Assembly (NCBI RefSeq): GCF_000371805.1
Contig: NZ_AQUK01000001.1
Span: 124,001 to 188,000 of the forward strand
Reading direction: 5' to 3'
DNA from: Methanocaldococcus villosus KIN24-T80
GTDB lineage: Archaea > AGJL01 > Methanococci > Methanococcales > Methanocaldococcaceae
DNA: 64,000 nt
The translations under genes and the position numbers were made by a program. The notes under the pieces are model-generated. The model was not told where the DNA came from and ran no database searches. It saw only the letters and a list, made by a program, of their open reading frames with translations. The stretch's first letter is position 1. Each line of letters starts with the position of its first letter. Positions 48,169 through 55,700 of the stretch are shown here, piece after piece.

Positions 48169-48654
48169 ATGAAAAAAGTAATGATGACAAATTTTCTATG
48201 TGATAACTGTGGAGATTGTGTAAGAGCTTGTATGGAAGTTAATAAAGTTTCAAGAATATATATAATTGAAAAAGATAAAAAATTTGTTCCAATAGTTTGT
48301 CAGCACTGTGCATCAGCTCCATGTAAAGAAGTTTGCCCTGTTAATGCCATCTATCATGAAAATTCTGTTGTCAAGTTAGATCTTGATAAATGTATAGGCT
48401 GTGGATTGTGTGCATTAGCTTGTCCATTTGGAGCTATAGTTATTGATGATAAGGCATATAAATGTGTATTATGTAAAGAAACCGCATGTGTTAAAGCATG
48501 TTCAAAAGGTTGTTTAGAGATTGTTGAGGTTAATGATATTATTAATTTAAGAAAAGAAAAAGCTTCTGAATTGTTTGTAAAAATAAAAGTTAATGGTAGT
48601 AAGAAAGGAGAAATAATAGATAAGATAGTAGCTAATGCAAAGATTCAGATCTAA
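48169..48654 (+). CDS. porE: PorE, polyferredoxin-like electron carrier of the por operon
   Basis: This 161-residue iron-sulfur protein has four cysteine clusters: [39 protein letters not shown] and CVLCKETACVKACSKGC. Together these could hold four [4Fe-4S] centres, as in HycB- or DMSO reductase-type electron carriers. In Methanococcus, PorE and PorF are reported to carry electrons to PorGDAB. Its codons 73-90 are identical at DNA level to codons 60-77 of porF. GGTGAT precedes the ATG. Confidence 0.9.
   Translation: MKKVMMTNFLCDNCGDCVRACMEVNKVSRIYIIEKDKKFVPIVCQHCASAPCKEVCPVNAIYHENSVVKLDLDKCIGCGLCALACPFGAIVIDDKAYKCVLCKETACVKACSKGCLEIVEVNDIINLRKEKASELFVKIKVNGSKKGEIIDKIVANAKIQI
48385..48438 (+). 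repeat. 54-base perfect direct repeat, copy in porE
   Basis: The stretch coding for [18 protein letters not shown] in porE is base-for-base identical, third codon positions included, to 48844-48897 in porF, 459 bases downstream. The flanking codons differ. Homology of the cluster motif alone would not keep every synonymous site. Confidence 0.95.
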
Positions 48655-48666
48655 TTTGGTGAAGAG

Positions 48667-49065
48667 ATGATAGATATTAAGAAATGTGTGGGATGTAGAA
48701 GATGTGAAATGAGTTGTCCAATAAATGGGATAATATTTTTGGATTATCCAATAAAATGTTTTCACTGTGAAAAAGCTCCTTGTTTAGAAGTTTGCCCAGA
48801 AAATGCAATTGAAAGGATAAATAATAAGGTAGTAATTATTAAAGATAAATGTATAGGCTGTGGATTGTGTGCATTAGCTTGTCCATTTGGAGCTATAAGA
48901 ATGGGAAAAGTTGCTATGAAATGTAATGGATGTTACAAGTTGGAGAAGGAGATATGTAAAACAGTATGCCCTACAGGAGCTATTAACGATTTAGAAAATA
49001 TAATTAATGAAAAATTAAAAATGAGTAACGAAAGATATAGAATAATACACCTATACAGTAGGTAA
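48667..49065 (+). CDS. porF: PorF, polyferredoxin-like electron carrier of the por operon
   Basis: This 132-residue iron-sulfur protein has four cysteine clusters: [41 protein letters not shown] and [17 protein letters not shown]. It is a paralogue of PorE, shorter at the N-terminus, and shares with it a 54-base identical DNA segment. It is expected to pass electrons between the oxidoreductase and an external carrier. GGTGA precedes the ATG, 12 bases after porE. It is the last por gene; uppP follows after five bases. Confidence 0.9.
   Translation: MIDIKKCVGCRRCEMSCPINGIIFLDYPIKCFHCEKAPCLEVCPENAIERINNKVVIIKDKCIGCGLCALACPFGAIRMGKVAMKCNGCYKLEKEICKTVCPTGAINDLENIINEKLKMSNERYRIIHLYSR
48844..48897 (+). 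repeat. 54-base perfect direct repeat, copy in porF
   Basis: This is the second copy of the segment at 48385-48438. It codes for the same 18 residues spanning one ferredoxin cysteine motif. The offset of 459 bases (153 codons) keeps the reading frame. Confidence 0.95.
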
Positions 49066-49070
49066 AGTTT

Positions 49071-49844
49071 ATGAGCATTCTAGAAGCTATTGTTCTAAGT
49101 TTTGTTGAAGGCCTAACAGAATTTCTTCCAATATCTTCAACAGCCCATCTCATAGTTGTATCTTACTTTCTACATTTACCTCAAAATAGTATTAATATTA
49201 ATTTTGAAATTACTATACAATTAGCTGCCATCTTAGCTGTTATTTTTTTATATAATAAAAAACTCTATTATGATTTAGAGATATGGAAAAAGGTTGTTAT
49301 TTCATTCATCCCTATAGCTATATTAGGCTTTCTATTCCATAAACAGATTTATAAACTTTTTAATATTTACATTGTAGCCTTAGCATTTATTATTGGTGGT
49401 TTAGCATTTATAATAATAGAGAAGTTTTATAAAGTGGAGTGTAAAATAAATAGTTTGGAGAAAGTTGATTATAAAAGAGCATTAATTATTGGATTATTTC
49501 AATGTCTAGCCCTAATTCCTGGAACTTCAAGATCAGGAGCTACAATAATTGGTGGAATGTTATTAAAATTAGATAGAAAAACTGCTACTGAATTTTCCTT
49601 CCTTTCAGCAATACCTGTTATGTTATCAGCAACAATTTTTAGTTTATACAAAAATATTGATAAAATTGGAAATTCAGACATTACAGTGCTAATAATAGGC
49701 TTTTTTATGTCATTTATAACTGCAATCTTTTCTGTAAGATGGTTATTAAATTATGTAAGAACACATAATTTTATTCCATTTGGAATATATAGAATAATAT
49801 TTGGGCTATTTTTACTTATCCTTTACTCAACTGCCCTCCAATAA
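49071..49844 (+). CDS. uppP: undecaprenyl-diphosphatase family protein (UppP/BacA)
   Basis: This 257-residue membrane phosphatase recycles polyprenyl diphosphate carriers; in archaea the natural substrate is probably a dolichol-type diphosphate used in glycan assembly. It has the catalytic motifs EGLTEFLPISSTAHLI and LIPGTSRSGATIIGGM, and about eight hydrophobic segments. It starts five bases after porF with an AGGTAAAG site, so it is probably carried on the por transcript though unrelated in function. Its last 29 bases overlap the RecJ-like gene on the other strand. Confidence 0.93.
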   Translation: MSILEAIVLSFVEGLTEFLPISSTAHLIVVSYFLHLPQNSININFEITIQLAAILAVIFLYNKKLYYDLEIWKKVVISFIPIAILGFLFHKQIYKLFNIYIVALAFIIGGLAFIIIEKFYKVECKINSLEKVDYKRALIIGLFQCLALIPGTSRSGATIIGGMLLKLDRKTATEFSFLSAIPVMLSATIFSLYKNIDKIGNSDITVLIIGFFMSFITAIFSVRWLLNYVRTHNFIPFGIYRIIFGLFLLILYSTALQ

Positions 49845-51096
49845 TTTCATCAACTCTTTTTAAAAATTCCTCAATTTTATCTTTTGGTATAGTTGCTCCT
49901 GCAGCAATATTATGCCCTCCTCCAGATCCATCAAACTCTTTAGCTACTGCCATAGCCTCATTTAAATCTAAACCCCTTTCAATAAGCTCTTTATTTCCCC
50001 TAGCAGAGAATTTAGCTATATCTCCTTCTATATAGTATCCAATAACAGGTTTATCTTCAGCTAAAATACTTGCTATAATCCCAATAAAACCCTTTTTTCC
50101 TTCAAAATAGTAAATATTTTTTAATTTTCTAAGTTTTGTTTCTTTTATTTCTTTTATTAACTTCTTTTTATACTCCCACAATATTTCATACCCTCTCTCT
50201 ATGCATTTATCATCTTCTAACCCTATTCCAATACCCACACCAAACAAACCATGCCTACCTACAGAATTTAACATCTCTGATAGTAAAAATGCATCTTTAA
50301 CTTTATGATTTATAATAATCCTATTAATTTTTAATCTATCAGCTTTAGGGTATTTAAATATAAGTGCTGATATTAACTTTTTACTTTCATCCCAAGTTAG
50401 CTCTTTCTTCTCTGGATCAATGTTTAAACTTTTTAAAAAATTGTATGCTTTTACTTCTGAAGCTAAATCTGGGATATAAGGTTTTGTACAATATGCAATA
50501 GCTTTGTAGAGTTCTATATTATACACATTATAAATTATATCTTCAAAGATTTTAATATGCCTATATTCTCTTGCTTCATTAACAATAAACTTATTTATCC
50601 CTAACAGTGGAGAATACTGCATATCTCCAATAATCCCCACAATAGCTAATCCACTTAAGTCATAATATTTATAAGCCCTTGCTAACAAATAACACATTCC
50701 ACTAGCTGTGGCTTCCTTAGCCCCATCAATGCCAAATATATGAGGATTTAGCTGGATAATATCTTTAACATGAGTTTCCTTTATAGCTGGTGGGTGATGA
50801 TCAATTATAACTCCTCTTATATCTTTATTTAAGAGCTCTTCTATCTGCCCACTACCCATGTCAGCAAATATATAGAAATATTTATTACTCAATTTATCAA
50901 TAACATTTTTAGATAAGTGTTCAACAACAGTAATCTGAAAAAGCTTGTTCTCTCTCAACAAAAGCTTAGCCAATATACTCCCTGAGGATAGCCCATCAGG
51001 ATCATGATGGGTTACAATTCTAACATACTTCTGCTCATTAATCCTCTCTTTAATATCCTCTATAACCTTTTCCATCTCTGTCAATTTCTCTAACAA
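49816..51096 (-). CDS. RecJ-like DHH-family nuclease/phosphoesterase
   Basis: This 426-residue DHH-DHHA1 protein has HDPDGLSSG (residues 31-39), ADMGSGQ, IDHHPPA and GIIGDMQ as metal ligands. A C-terminal DHHA1 domain has GSGGGHNIAAGA. Archaeal relatives include RecJ-like exonucleases and GINS-associated nuclease, linked to the CMG helicase, as well as RNA-directed ones, so the polarity and substrate are open. The start is TTG at 51096, four bases after AGGTGA; an ATG seven codons on is possible. It faces the LarE-like gene with 17 bases between start codons and overlaps uppP by 29 bases. Confidence 0.87.
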   Translation of the reverse strand: MLEKLTEMEKVIEDIKERINEQKYVRIVTHHDPDGLSSGSILAKLLLRENKLFQITVVEHLSKNVIDKLSNKYFYIFADMGSGQIEELLNKDIRGVIIDHHPPAIKETHVKDIIQLNPHIFGIDGAKEATASGMCYLLARAYKYYDLSGLAIVGIIGDMQYSPLLGINKFIVNEAREYRHIKIFEDIIYNVYNIELYKAIAYCTKPYIPDLASEVKAYNFLKSLNIDPEKKELTWDESKKLISALIFKYPKADRLKINRIIINHKVKDAFLLSEMLNSVGRHGLFGVGIGIGLEDDKCIERGYEILWEYKKKLIKEIKETKLRKLKNIYYFEGKKGFIGIIASILAEDKPVIGYYIEGDIAKFSARGNKELIERGLDLNEAMAVAKEFDGSGGGHNIAAGATIPKDKIEEFLKRVDEIIGGQLSKG

Positions 51097-51113
51097 ACTT
51101 TCACCTGATTGTT

Positions 51114-51842
51114 ATGATAAAGCTAGATAAATATAAGGGTAAAAAGATTATTGTAGCTTATTCTGGAGGTTTAGACAGTTTAGTCTTAGCAATACTGCTA
51201 AATAAAGTGGCTGACATTTTATGTGTTTTTATAAAAACCCCATATATATCTAACTATTCATTAAATAATGCTATTTATTATGCAGAGAAATTTAATTTAA
51301 AGTTAAATATAATTTATGTTGATAAGATAATTAAAAATGATGAAAATAGATGTTATTACTGTAAAAAGATGTTCTTTGAAATTTTAAATAATGAGAAGGA
51401 AAAGTTAGGTTATGATATGGTTGCTGATGGTACTAACTATGATGACATTTTTGAAGATAGGAAAGGTTTGAAGGCCAAAGAAGAGTTAAATATAATTTCC
51501 CCATTTGTTGAAGCTAAAGTTAGAAAAAAAGATATTATTGAATATGCTAAAAAATTAAATATTGATATTCCAAAGGATTCATGCTTATTAATGAGATTTC
51601 CAATAAATAGAGATATTAAGAAAGAAGATTTAAAGAGAATAGAGGAGTTAGAGGAATTTTTAAGGAAATTTTTATTTGGTGTTATTAGAGTTAGAGATTT
51701 TAAAGATTTTGCTGTAATTGAAGTAGATGACTTAAATTCTATTATAAAAAACAGAGAAAAAATTATTAATAAATTTAAAAAATATTATAAAAAAGTATAT
51801 TTAGACCTTGAAGGTTATTCCCATAAAGCTCCTTCTAAGTAA
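51114..51842 (+). CDS. LarE-like ATP-dependent sulfur transferase (PP-loop)
   Basis: This 242-residue PP-loop protein has SGGLDS at 17-22, then NRCYYCKKMFFEIL (Cys80, Cys83), ADGTNYDD and PKDSCLLMRFP. Cys157 in the last motif lines up with the sacrificial Cys176 of LarE, which gives up its sulfur to a nicotinate-derived cofactor. CXXC and the sacrificial cysteine together suggest either LarE chemistry or cluster-bound sulfur transfer. No other lar genes are present, so the acceptor is unknown. The ribosome binding site is poor. Its 3' end overlaps the RNA ligase by 28 bases. Confidence 0.78.
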   Translation: MIKLDKYKGKKIIVAYSGGLDSLVLAILLNKVADILCVFIKTPYISNYSLNNAIYYAEKFNLKLNIIYVDKIIKNDENRCYYCKKMFFEILNNEKEKLGYDMVADGTNYDDIFEDRKGLKAKEELNIISPFVEAKVRKKDIIEYAKKLNIDIPKDSCLLMRFPINRDIKKEDLKRIEELEEFLRKFLFGVIRVRDFKDFAVIEVDDLNSIIKNREKIINKFKKYYKKVYLDLEGYSHKAPSK

Positions 51843-52972
51843 GCCTTTATCTTATCTGAAGTTTTATTATAAACCTTACCAATAAGAACTTTTAACCTAT
51901 CCTCCTTTCTCTCTATATTTTTAATTTTTATTATCATTTTCATCTTTCTCATAAAATCTAAAAACTCTGAAAAATCATTCTCTGAATCAAATATGAGCTC
52001 AAAGTCTTCAGTTATTCTTTCTCCTTTTGCTACTTTTTCTATAGCTTCAACCATTGGGAAAAGAATAGATTTTCCTATATCTATAGCCCTAATTTCTCTA
52101 TCCTCTAAACACTCTCCAAATTCATAACTCATAAATCCTTCTCTAATTACCCTACTAAACATAAAATCTAAACCTAAATCAAAAAGGAAATAAAATGCTT
52201 CTTTTAAATCTTGACAATTGATAAAGTGTGTTGTATATTTTAATGGTTCAACAGACATATCAGGATCTTTTAAAACAACCCCTTCCCTTCTTTTATTATT
52301 TAATTCAATAATGATGTCTTTAATAACCTCATGAGCTTTATCTTTATCTACTATATCAATAGGTCTAACATGTGGAAGATTATAATTTTCACATAACTTC
52401 AATCTATCTTTTATTGGTAGTGATCTATTGTTCTCCCTTTCTTTAATATCAAAAATAAAGAATGCCAAATTTTCTACATCATTTTCAGCTTCTTCATAAT
52501 AAAAGGGCACATATGGATTATTTTTTCCTATCATCTCCCCACATAACATATAATGTTCATATTCATCTAAGATTTCTAATTTTAGATATTTCTTAACCTT
52601 TTTTGTTGTAAATGGACATACATATCCACTTCTTGTTAATGCCAAAATTTCATCATCTATCTTAGCCACTCTAATGTTATATCCATTTAATTTTTCTTCT
52701 ATAACAACTTTGTCTATAAAATGCTCTTTTATTGTTGGATAAAGTGTTAAAGCTCTATAAGTCTTTGGATAACCTCTAATAATATCTAACTGCTCATTTA
52801 ATATTACCACTGTCCCCTTTTCTATGTTTTTAAAATTCTTCTTAAATAACAAATATCTGATATTTTTAAATTCATCCTCTCTAATAATTTTCTTTTTAAA
52901 AGCCTTATTTAAATCTTTTATTGAAATATTTAATTTTCTTGCAATATTTTCCAAGCTGTATGTTTTGACCAT
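51815..52972 (-). CDS. ATP-dependent RNA ligase (Rnl3 / Pab1020 family)
   Basis: This 385-residue RNA ligase belongs to the archaeal family described from Pyrococcus and Methanothermobacter, which adenylates, ligates and circularises RNA. The nucleophile is Lys94 in IEEKLNGYNIR. Further nucleotidyltransferase motifs are LCGEMIGKNNPY, FFIFDIKE and EGVVLKDP, followed by a C-terminal dimerisation and helical region. GGTGA precedes the ATG. The physiological substrate is not established. The PIN-domain RNA ligase partner family is encoded 1.1 kb away on the other strand, supporting a joint role. Confidence 0.92.
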   Translation of the reverse strand: MVKTYSLENIARKLNISIKDLNKAFKKKIIREDEFKNIRYLLFKKNFKNIEKGTVVILNEQLDIIRGYPKTYRALTLYPTIKEHFIDKVVIEEKLNGYNIRVAKIDDEILALTRSGYVCPFTTKKVKKYLKLEILDEYEHYMLCGEMIGKNNPYVPFYYEEAENDVENLAFFIFDIKERENNRSLPIKDRLKLCENYNLPHVRPIDIVDKDKAHEVIKDIIIELNNKRREGVVLKDPDMSVEPLKYTTHFINCQDLKEAFYFLFDLGLDFMFSRVIREGFMSYEFGECLEDREIRAIDIGKSILFPMVEAIEKVAKGERITEDFELIFDSENDFSEFLDFMRKMKMIIKIKNIERKEDRLKVLIGKVYNKTSDKIKAYLEGALWE

Positions 52973-53013
52973 ATTTTCACCATAAATATCATTAATGTTA
53001 TAAACAACTAAGC

Positions 53014-53029
53014 TATTTATATATAATAA
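53014..53029 (+). promoter_or_regulatory. probable TATA box before the lipoprotein-zinc ribbon-PIN gene cluster
   Basis: TATTTATATATAATAA lies in the 84-base gap between the divergent RNA ligase and lipoprotein genes, centred about 36 bases before the lipoprotein ATG at 53057. It would start the transcript that runs through the zinc-ribbon, PIN and later genes. Evidence is sequence and spacing only. Confidence 0.45.
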
Positions 53030-53056
53030 ATATTTTAACTAATTTAATGTGGGATA

Positions 53057-53512
53057 ATGAAAAGTAGGATAATTTTATTATTGGCCATACTCTTTCTCTG
53101 TGGCTGTGTTGCTAAGAAATATCCTGATGTGTTGTATCAAGAATATCATGTTGTTAAGGTAGAAAATTTAACTATAGGTAATCAAAAGACTGTAATTGTT
53201 TATCAGGTAAAATCTGAAATAAAGGAAAGAGCCAGCCCATATGATTTAGATGCTGATAGTAAAAGAGATATTGGGGCAATAGTATATTATGTTTTTAAAA
53301 ATACGGATGCAGATGTTGTTCAAATAATTTGCTACTATGCAGGAAGTGGAGAAATGCAATTATATTATAAATTCAAAATAGATAGAAAAAATGCTAAACT
53401 TTCAGGAATATTGGATGCAAATGAAAATAATCTTTATGAAATGGCCTTGTTTTCATATTCAAAACTTAAATATCTTGGAGATCTTTGGATAAATACAAGA
53501 TTGAAATGTTAA
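53057..53512 (+). CDS. predicted lipoprotein, function unknown
   Basis: This 151-residue protein starts with a basic-hydrophobic signal and a lipobox (LFLCGC, lipidation at Cys17), so it should be tethered to the outer face of the membrane. The mature part is about 134 residues, likely beta-rich, with RDIGAIVYYVFKNTDADVVQ and GSGEMQLYYKFKID. I do not recognise a family. GTGGGATA lies directly before the ATG. It is first in a run leading to the zinc-ribbon and PIN proteins, which look cytosolic, so shared function is doubtful. Confidence 0.75.
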   Translation: MKSRIILLLAILFLCGCVAKKYPDVLYQEYHVVKVENLTIGNQKTVIVYQVKSEIKERASPYDLDADSKRDIGAIVYYVFKNTDADVVQIICYYAGSGEMQLYYKFKIDRKNAKLSGILDANENNLYEMALFSYSKLKYLGDLWINTRLKC

Positions 53513-53525
53513 AAGGTGAAGCTAT

Positions 53526-54098
53526 ATGGGAAAAGTAGTTCCATTAACTGATGAAGAGAAGATGAGTATAGTTTCAGGTTTAAGAAGTTCAGTTCCTGCA
53601 ACAAGATTGGTTACTTTAAGAAGATTACAAGATCTTGCCTCAAGAAAACCTGAAACTATATTATATTTAGATGCCTATGATAAGGTTACATTAAATGAGA
53701 TTTTAACTCTTTTAAATCATATAGCAGAATATGATCCAGATGAGATTTTAAGAAGAGAAGCTGTTATAACCATGGAAGCTGTAAAAAAAGCCCTTGGATT
53801 TAAGTTCTCTGAAGTTATTCCTACTTGCACTAACTGTGGGAATCCTATTGATGTGGGTTGGGATTATTGTGTAAATTGTGGGGCTGAAATAGATAAGATG
53901 GAACTTGAAGACATAAAGAGATGTCCAAATTGTAACAAATACATTTTTGAAACTTGGAAATTCTGTGCTCATTGCAAATATAAGCTTAGAGAGGAGGAAG
54001 AAGTTATAACAAGATGTCCAAGATGTAAACGACCTGTTGATCCTGAATGGTTAGTTTGTCCATACTGTGGTTATAGGCTGAAAAGAGTAAATAAATAA
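53526..54098 (+). CDS. protein with N-terminal helical domain and three zinc ribbons
   Basis: This 190-residue protein has a helical N-terminal part (about 1-95, ATRLVTLRRLQDLASRKPET, HEAT-like). Six CXXC pairs follow, forming three ribbons: CTNCG/CVNCG, CPNCN/CAHC and CPRC/CPYCG. Such arrays usually bind nucleic acid or protein partners. GGTGA precedes the ATG. It is followed after 13 bases by the PIN-domain RNA ligase partner, so it may be a third component of an RNA ligase system; this is inference from position. No enzyme motif is visible. Confidence 0.8.
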   Translation: MGKVVPLTDEEKMSIVSGLRSSVPATRLVTLRRLQDLASRKPETILYLDAYDKVTLNEILTLLNHIAEYDPDEILRREAVITMEAVKKALGFKFSEVIPTCTNCGNPIDVGWDYCVNCGAEIDKMELEDIKRCPNCNKYIFETWKFCAHCKYKLREEEEVITRCPRCKRPVDPEWLVCPYCGYRLKRVNK

Positions 54099-54111
54099 AT
54101 TTGTGATAATG

Positions 54112-54780
54112 ATGCAGAAACAGAGATTTTGTATTGATACTAGTGCATTTACTGAACCTTCTGTAAGAAAGGCTTTAGGATTTAAAACTATAACAGAACT
54201 CACTGATAGATTATTAGATTTGATAGCTGAAGCAAGAATAAAACTTAATATCTCCTGCCATATTCCCTATCCTTCTGTATATAAAGAACTTTTAGGATTT
54301 TTAGAAAGTGAGAATTGTCCAAGAAATGTTATAGTTAAGGTAGATACATGGTTAATAAAAAAGACACCTAATAGATATGAGATAAAAATTCCCTCTGAAA
54401 TATTTTATGAATATATAAAAGATTTAAGGGAGAGGATAAATAAAGGTATGAGGATTGGAGAAGAACATATAGTTAAATCATCTGAAGCTGTGTATGATTT
54501 AACAAAAAGACATCCAAATTTAAGTAAGAGAGAGATTATAAATAAGGTTTTATCAAAAACAATAAATACATTTAGAAATAAATATAGAAGTGCTCTAAGA
54601 GTAGGAACTTTAGATAGTGCTCCTGATTTGGATGTTTTGCTTTTAGCTAAAGAACTTGATGCTGCTGTTGTAGCCAGTGATGGAGGGATTGAAAAATGGG
54701 CACAGAGATTAGGTTTAAGGTTTGTTAATGCTGCAGACTTTCCTTTTATGCTTGAAGAATATTTAAGGCACTATAAATAA
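54112..54780 (+). CDS. RNA ligase partner protein with PIN-like domain (MJ_0950 family)
   Basis: This 222-residue protein matches the archaeal family named for its co-occurrence with the Rnl3-type RNA ligase. The opening RFCIDTSAF (Asp9), VYKELLGF, APDLDVLLLAKEL and VASDGGIEKWAQRL give the four acidic positions of an active PIN-domain nuclease. A cleaving partner to a ligase would fit RNA repair, splicing or circularisation. I place the start at the ATG at 54112, four bases after GTGAT; the ATG just before is possible. It sits between the zinc-ribbon gene and a DUF356-like gene on one strand. Confidence 0.87.
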   Translation: MQKQRFCIDTSAFTEPSVRKALGFKTITELTDRLLDLIAEARIKLNISCHIPYPSVYKELLGFLESENCPRNVIVKVDTWLIKKTPNRYEIKIPSEIFYEYIKDLRERINKGMRIGEEHIVKSSEAVYDLTKRHPNLSKREIINKVLSKTINTFRNKYRSALRVGTLDSAPDLDVLLLAKELDAAVVASDGGIEKWAQRLGLRFVNAADFPFMLEEYLRHYK

Positions 54781-54795
54781 AAACACGGTGAAAAT

Positions 54796-55155
54796 ATGAC
54801 TCTAATTTTAATTAGAGGGGATAGTTTTGAAAAATTAAAAAATGCTTTGGCTGATGTTGATAGACATGCTGATCTAACAATTATTGGAAAACCAAAAATT
54901 ATTGTTCCTGAGGCTGCTGATGAAATATTAGCCACTATTTTAGGAGAAGTAAAAAAGCCCTGTAAAACTGCATGTTTAGCAAAAATAGCTGAAAAAGCCC
55001 CTAAGGCTATAGATAGAATAAGAAAGATTCATCCTCCTGCCCATATTGTTGTTATTAGTGAAAGATATGGAGAGATATATTATAAACTTTTAGATGACTT
55101 TCCAAAATTACCTGTTTTAAAGGGATATTACAAATCAAAGAAAAAGAAGAAATAA
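54796..55155 (+). CDS. small conserved protein, probably DUF356
   Basis: This 119-residue methanogen protein probably belongs to DUF356. It has MTLILIRGDSFEKLKNALAD, KPKIIVPEAADEILATIL and KAIDRIRKIHPPAHIVVISE, and ends in a Lys-rich tail (KSKKKKK) that could bind nucleic acid. Two cysteines (KPCKTACLAKI) are conserved-looking. The function is unknown. GGTGA lies four bases before the ATG. It is probably on the same transcript as the PIN protein. Confidence 0.7.
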   Translation: MTLILIRGDSFEKLKNALADVDRHADLTIIGKPKIIVPEAADEILATILGEVKKPCKTACLAKIAEKAPKAIDRIRKIHPPAHIVVISERYGEIYYKLLDDFPKLPVLKGYYKSKKKKK

Positions 55156-55175
55156 TCTTAAGGGTGGTTTTTTAT

Positions 55176-55700
55176 ATGACATATCCAACATTAGTTGAGA
55201 TAAAATTAGAAAAAGACAAACTTTTTGAAATTGGGGAAAATAAAGTTAATGAATTACTAAAAATTAGAACAAAATTAGAAACATTAAGAAAAAATAATGG
55301 AGATATTGATGAAATTATAGCATTGGAAGATAAAGAAAATCAGCTGATTTCTGAAATTTCTAAGATAGATTTAATGATAAAAATTTTGGAAATTGTTGAA
55401 TTTATTATAGAAAGTGGATTATTTGAAAAATATTTAGACATTTTAGAAAAAAATATTGAATATGATGAGTTATTGGATATAGTTGTTAAAAATAATCTCT
55501 GTGTAAAAAAAACATGTTTAGAAATTTATAAAAGACTGGGATTAAATGATAAAAATATTTTAAAAAATATAGAAGCATTGGAGGAATGTGAAGAGGATCA
55601 TGAAGAACCTACATATATTAAAAATATTATCAGGAGAATAAATAATTTAAAATCAAAAATATGTGATGAGGGAAACAATGAAAAAGGTAGGGAAAGTTAA
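55176..55700 (+). CDS. helical protein of unknown function upstream of ileS
   Basis: I do not recognise this 174-residue protein. It looks wholly helical with coiled-coil stretches (NELLKIRTKLETLRKNNGDI, ALEDKENQLISEISK) and an acidic end (ECEEDHEEP) before a basic tail. Two cysteines sit at NNLCVKKTCLEIYKRLG. The ATG at 55176 is used; it follows GGTGG by eight bases, and a GTG within that site is less likely. Its last 23 bases overlap the start of ileS, so the two are translationally linked. Confidence 0.65.
   Translation: MTYPTLVEIKLEKDKLFEIGENKVNELLKIRTKLETLRKNNGDIDEIIALEDKENQLISEISKIDLMIKILEIVEFIIESGLFEKYLDILEKNIEYDELLDIVVKNNLCVKKTCLEIYKRLGLNDKNILKNIEALEECEEDHEEPTYIKNIIRRINNLKSKICDEGNNEKGRES

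Noticed and set aside
48169-49065. Duplicated cysteine motifs as a sign of a mobile element or assembly error
   Set aside because: porE and porF both occur in methanogen por operons. Only 54 bases are identical and the rest differ, so a misassembly or insertion is unlikely.
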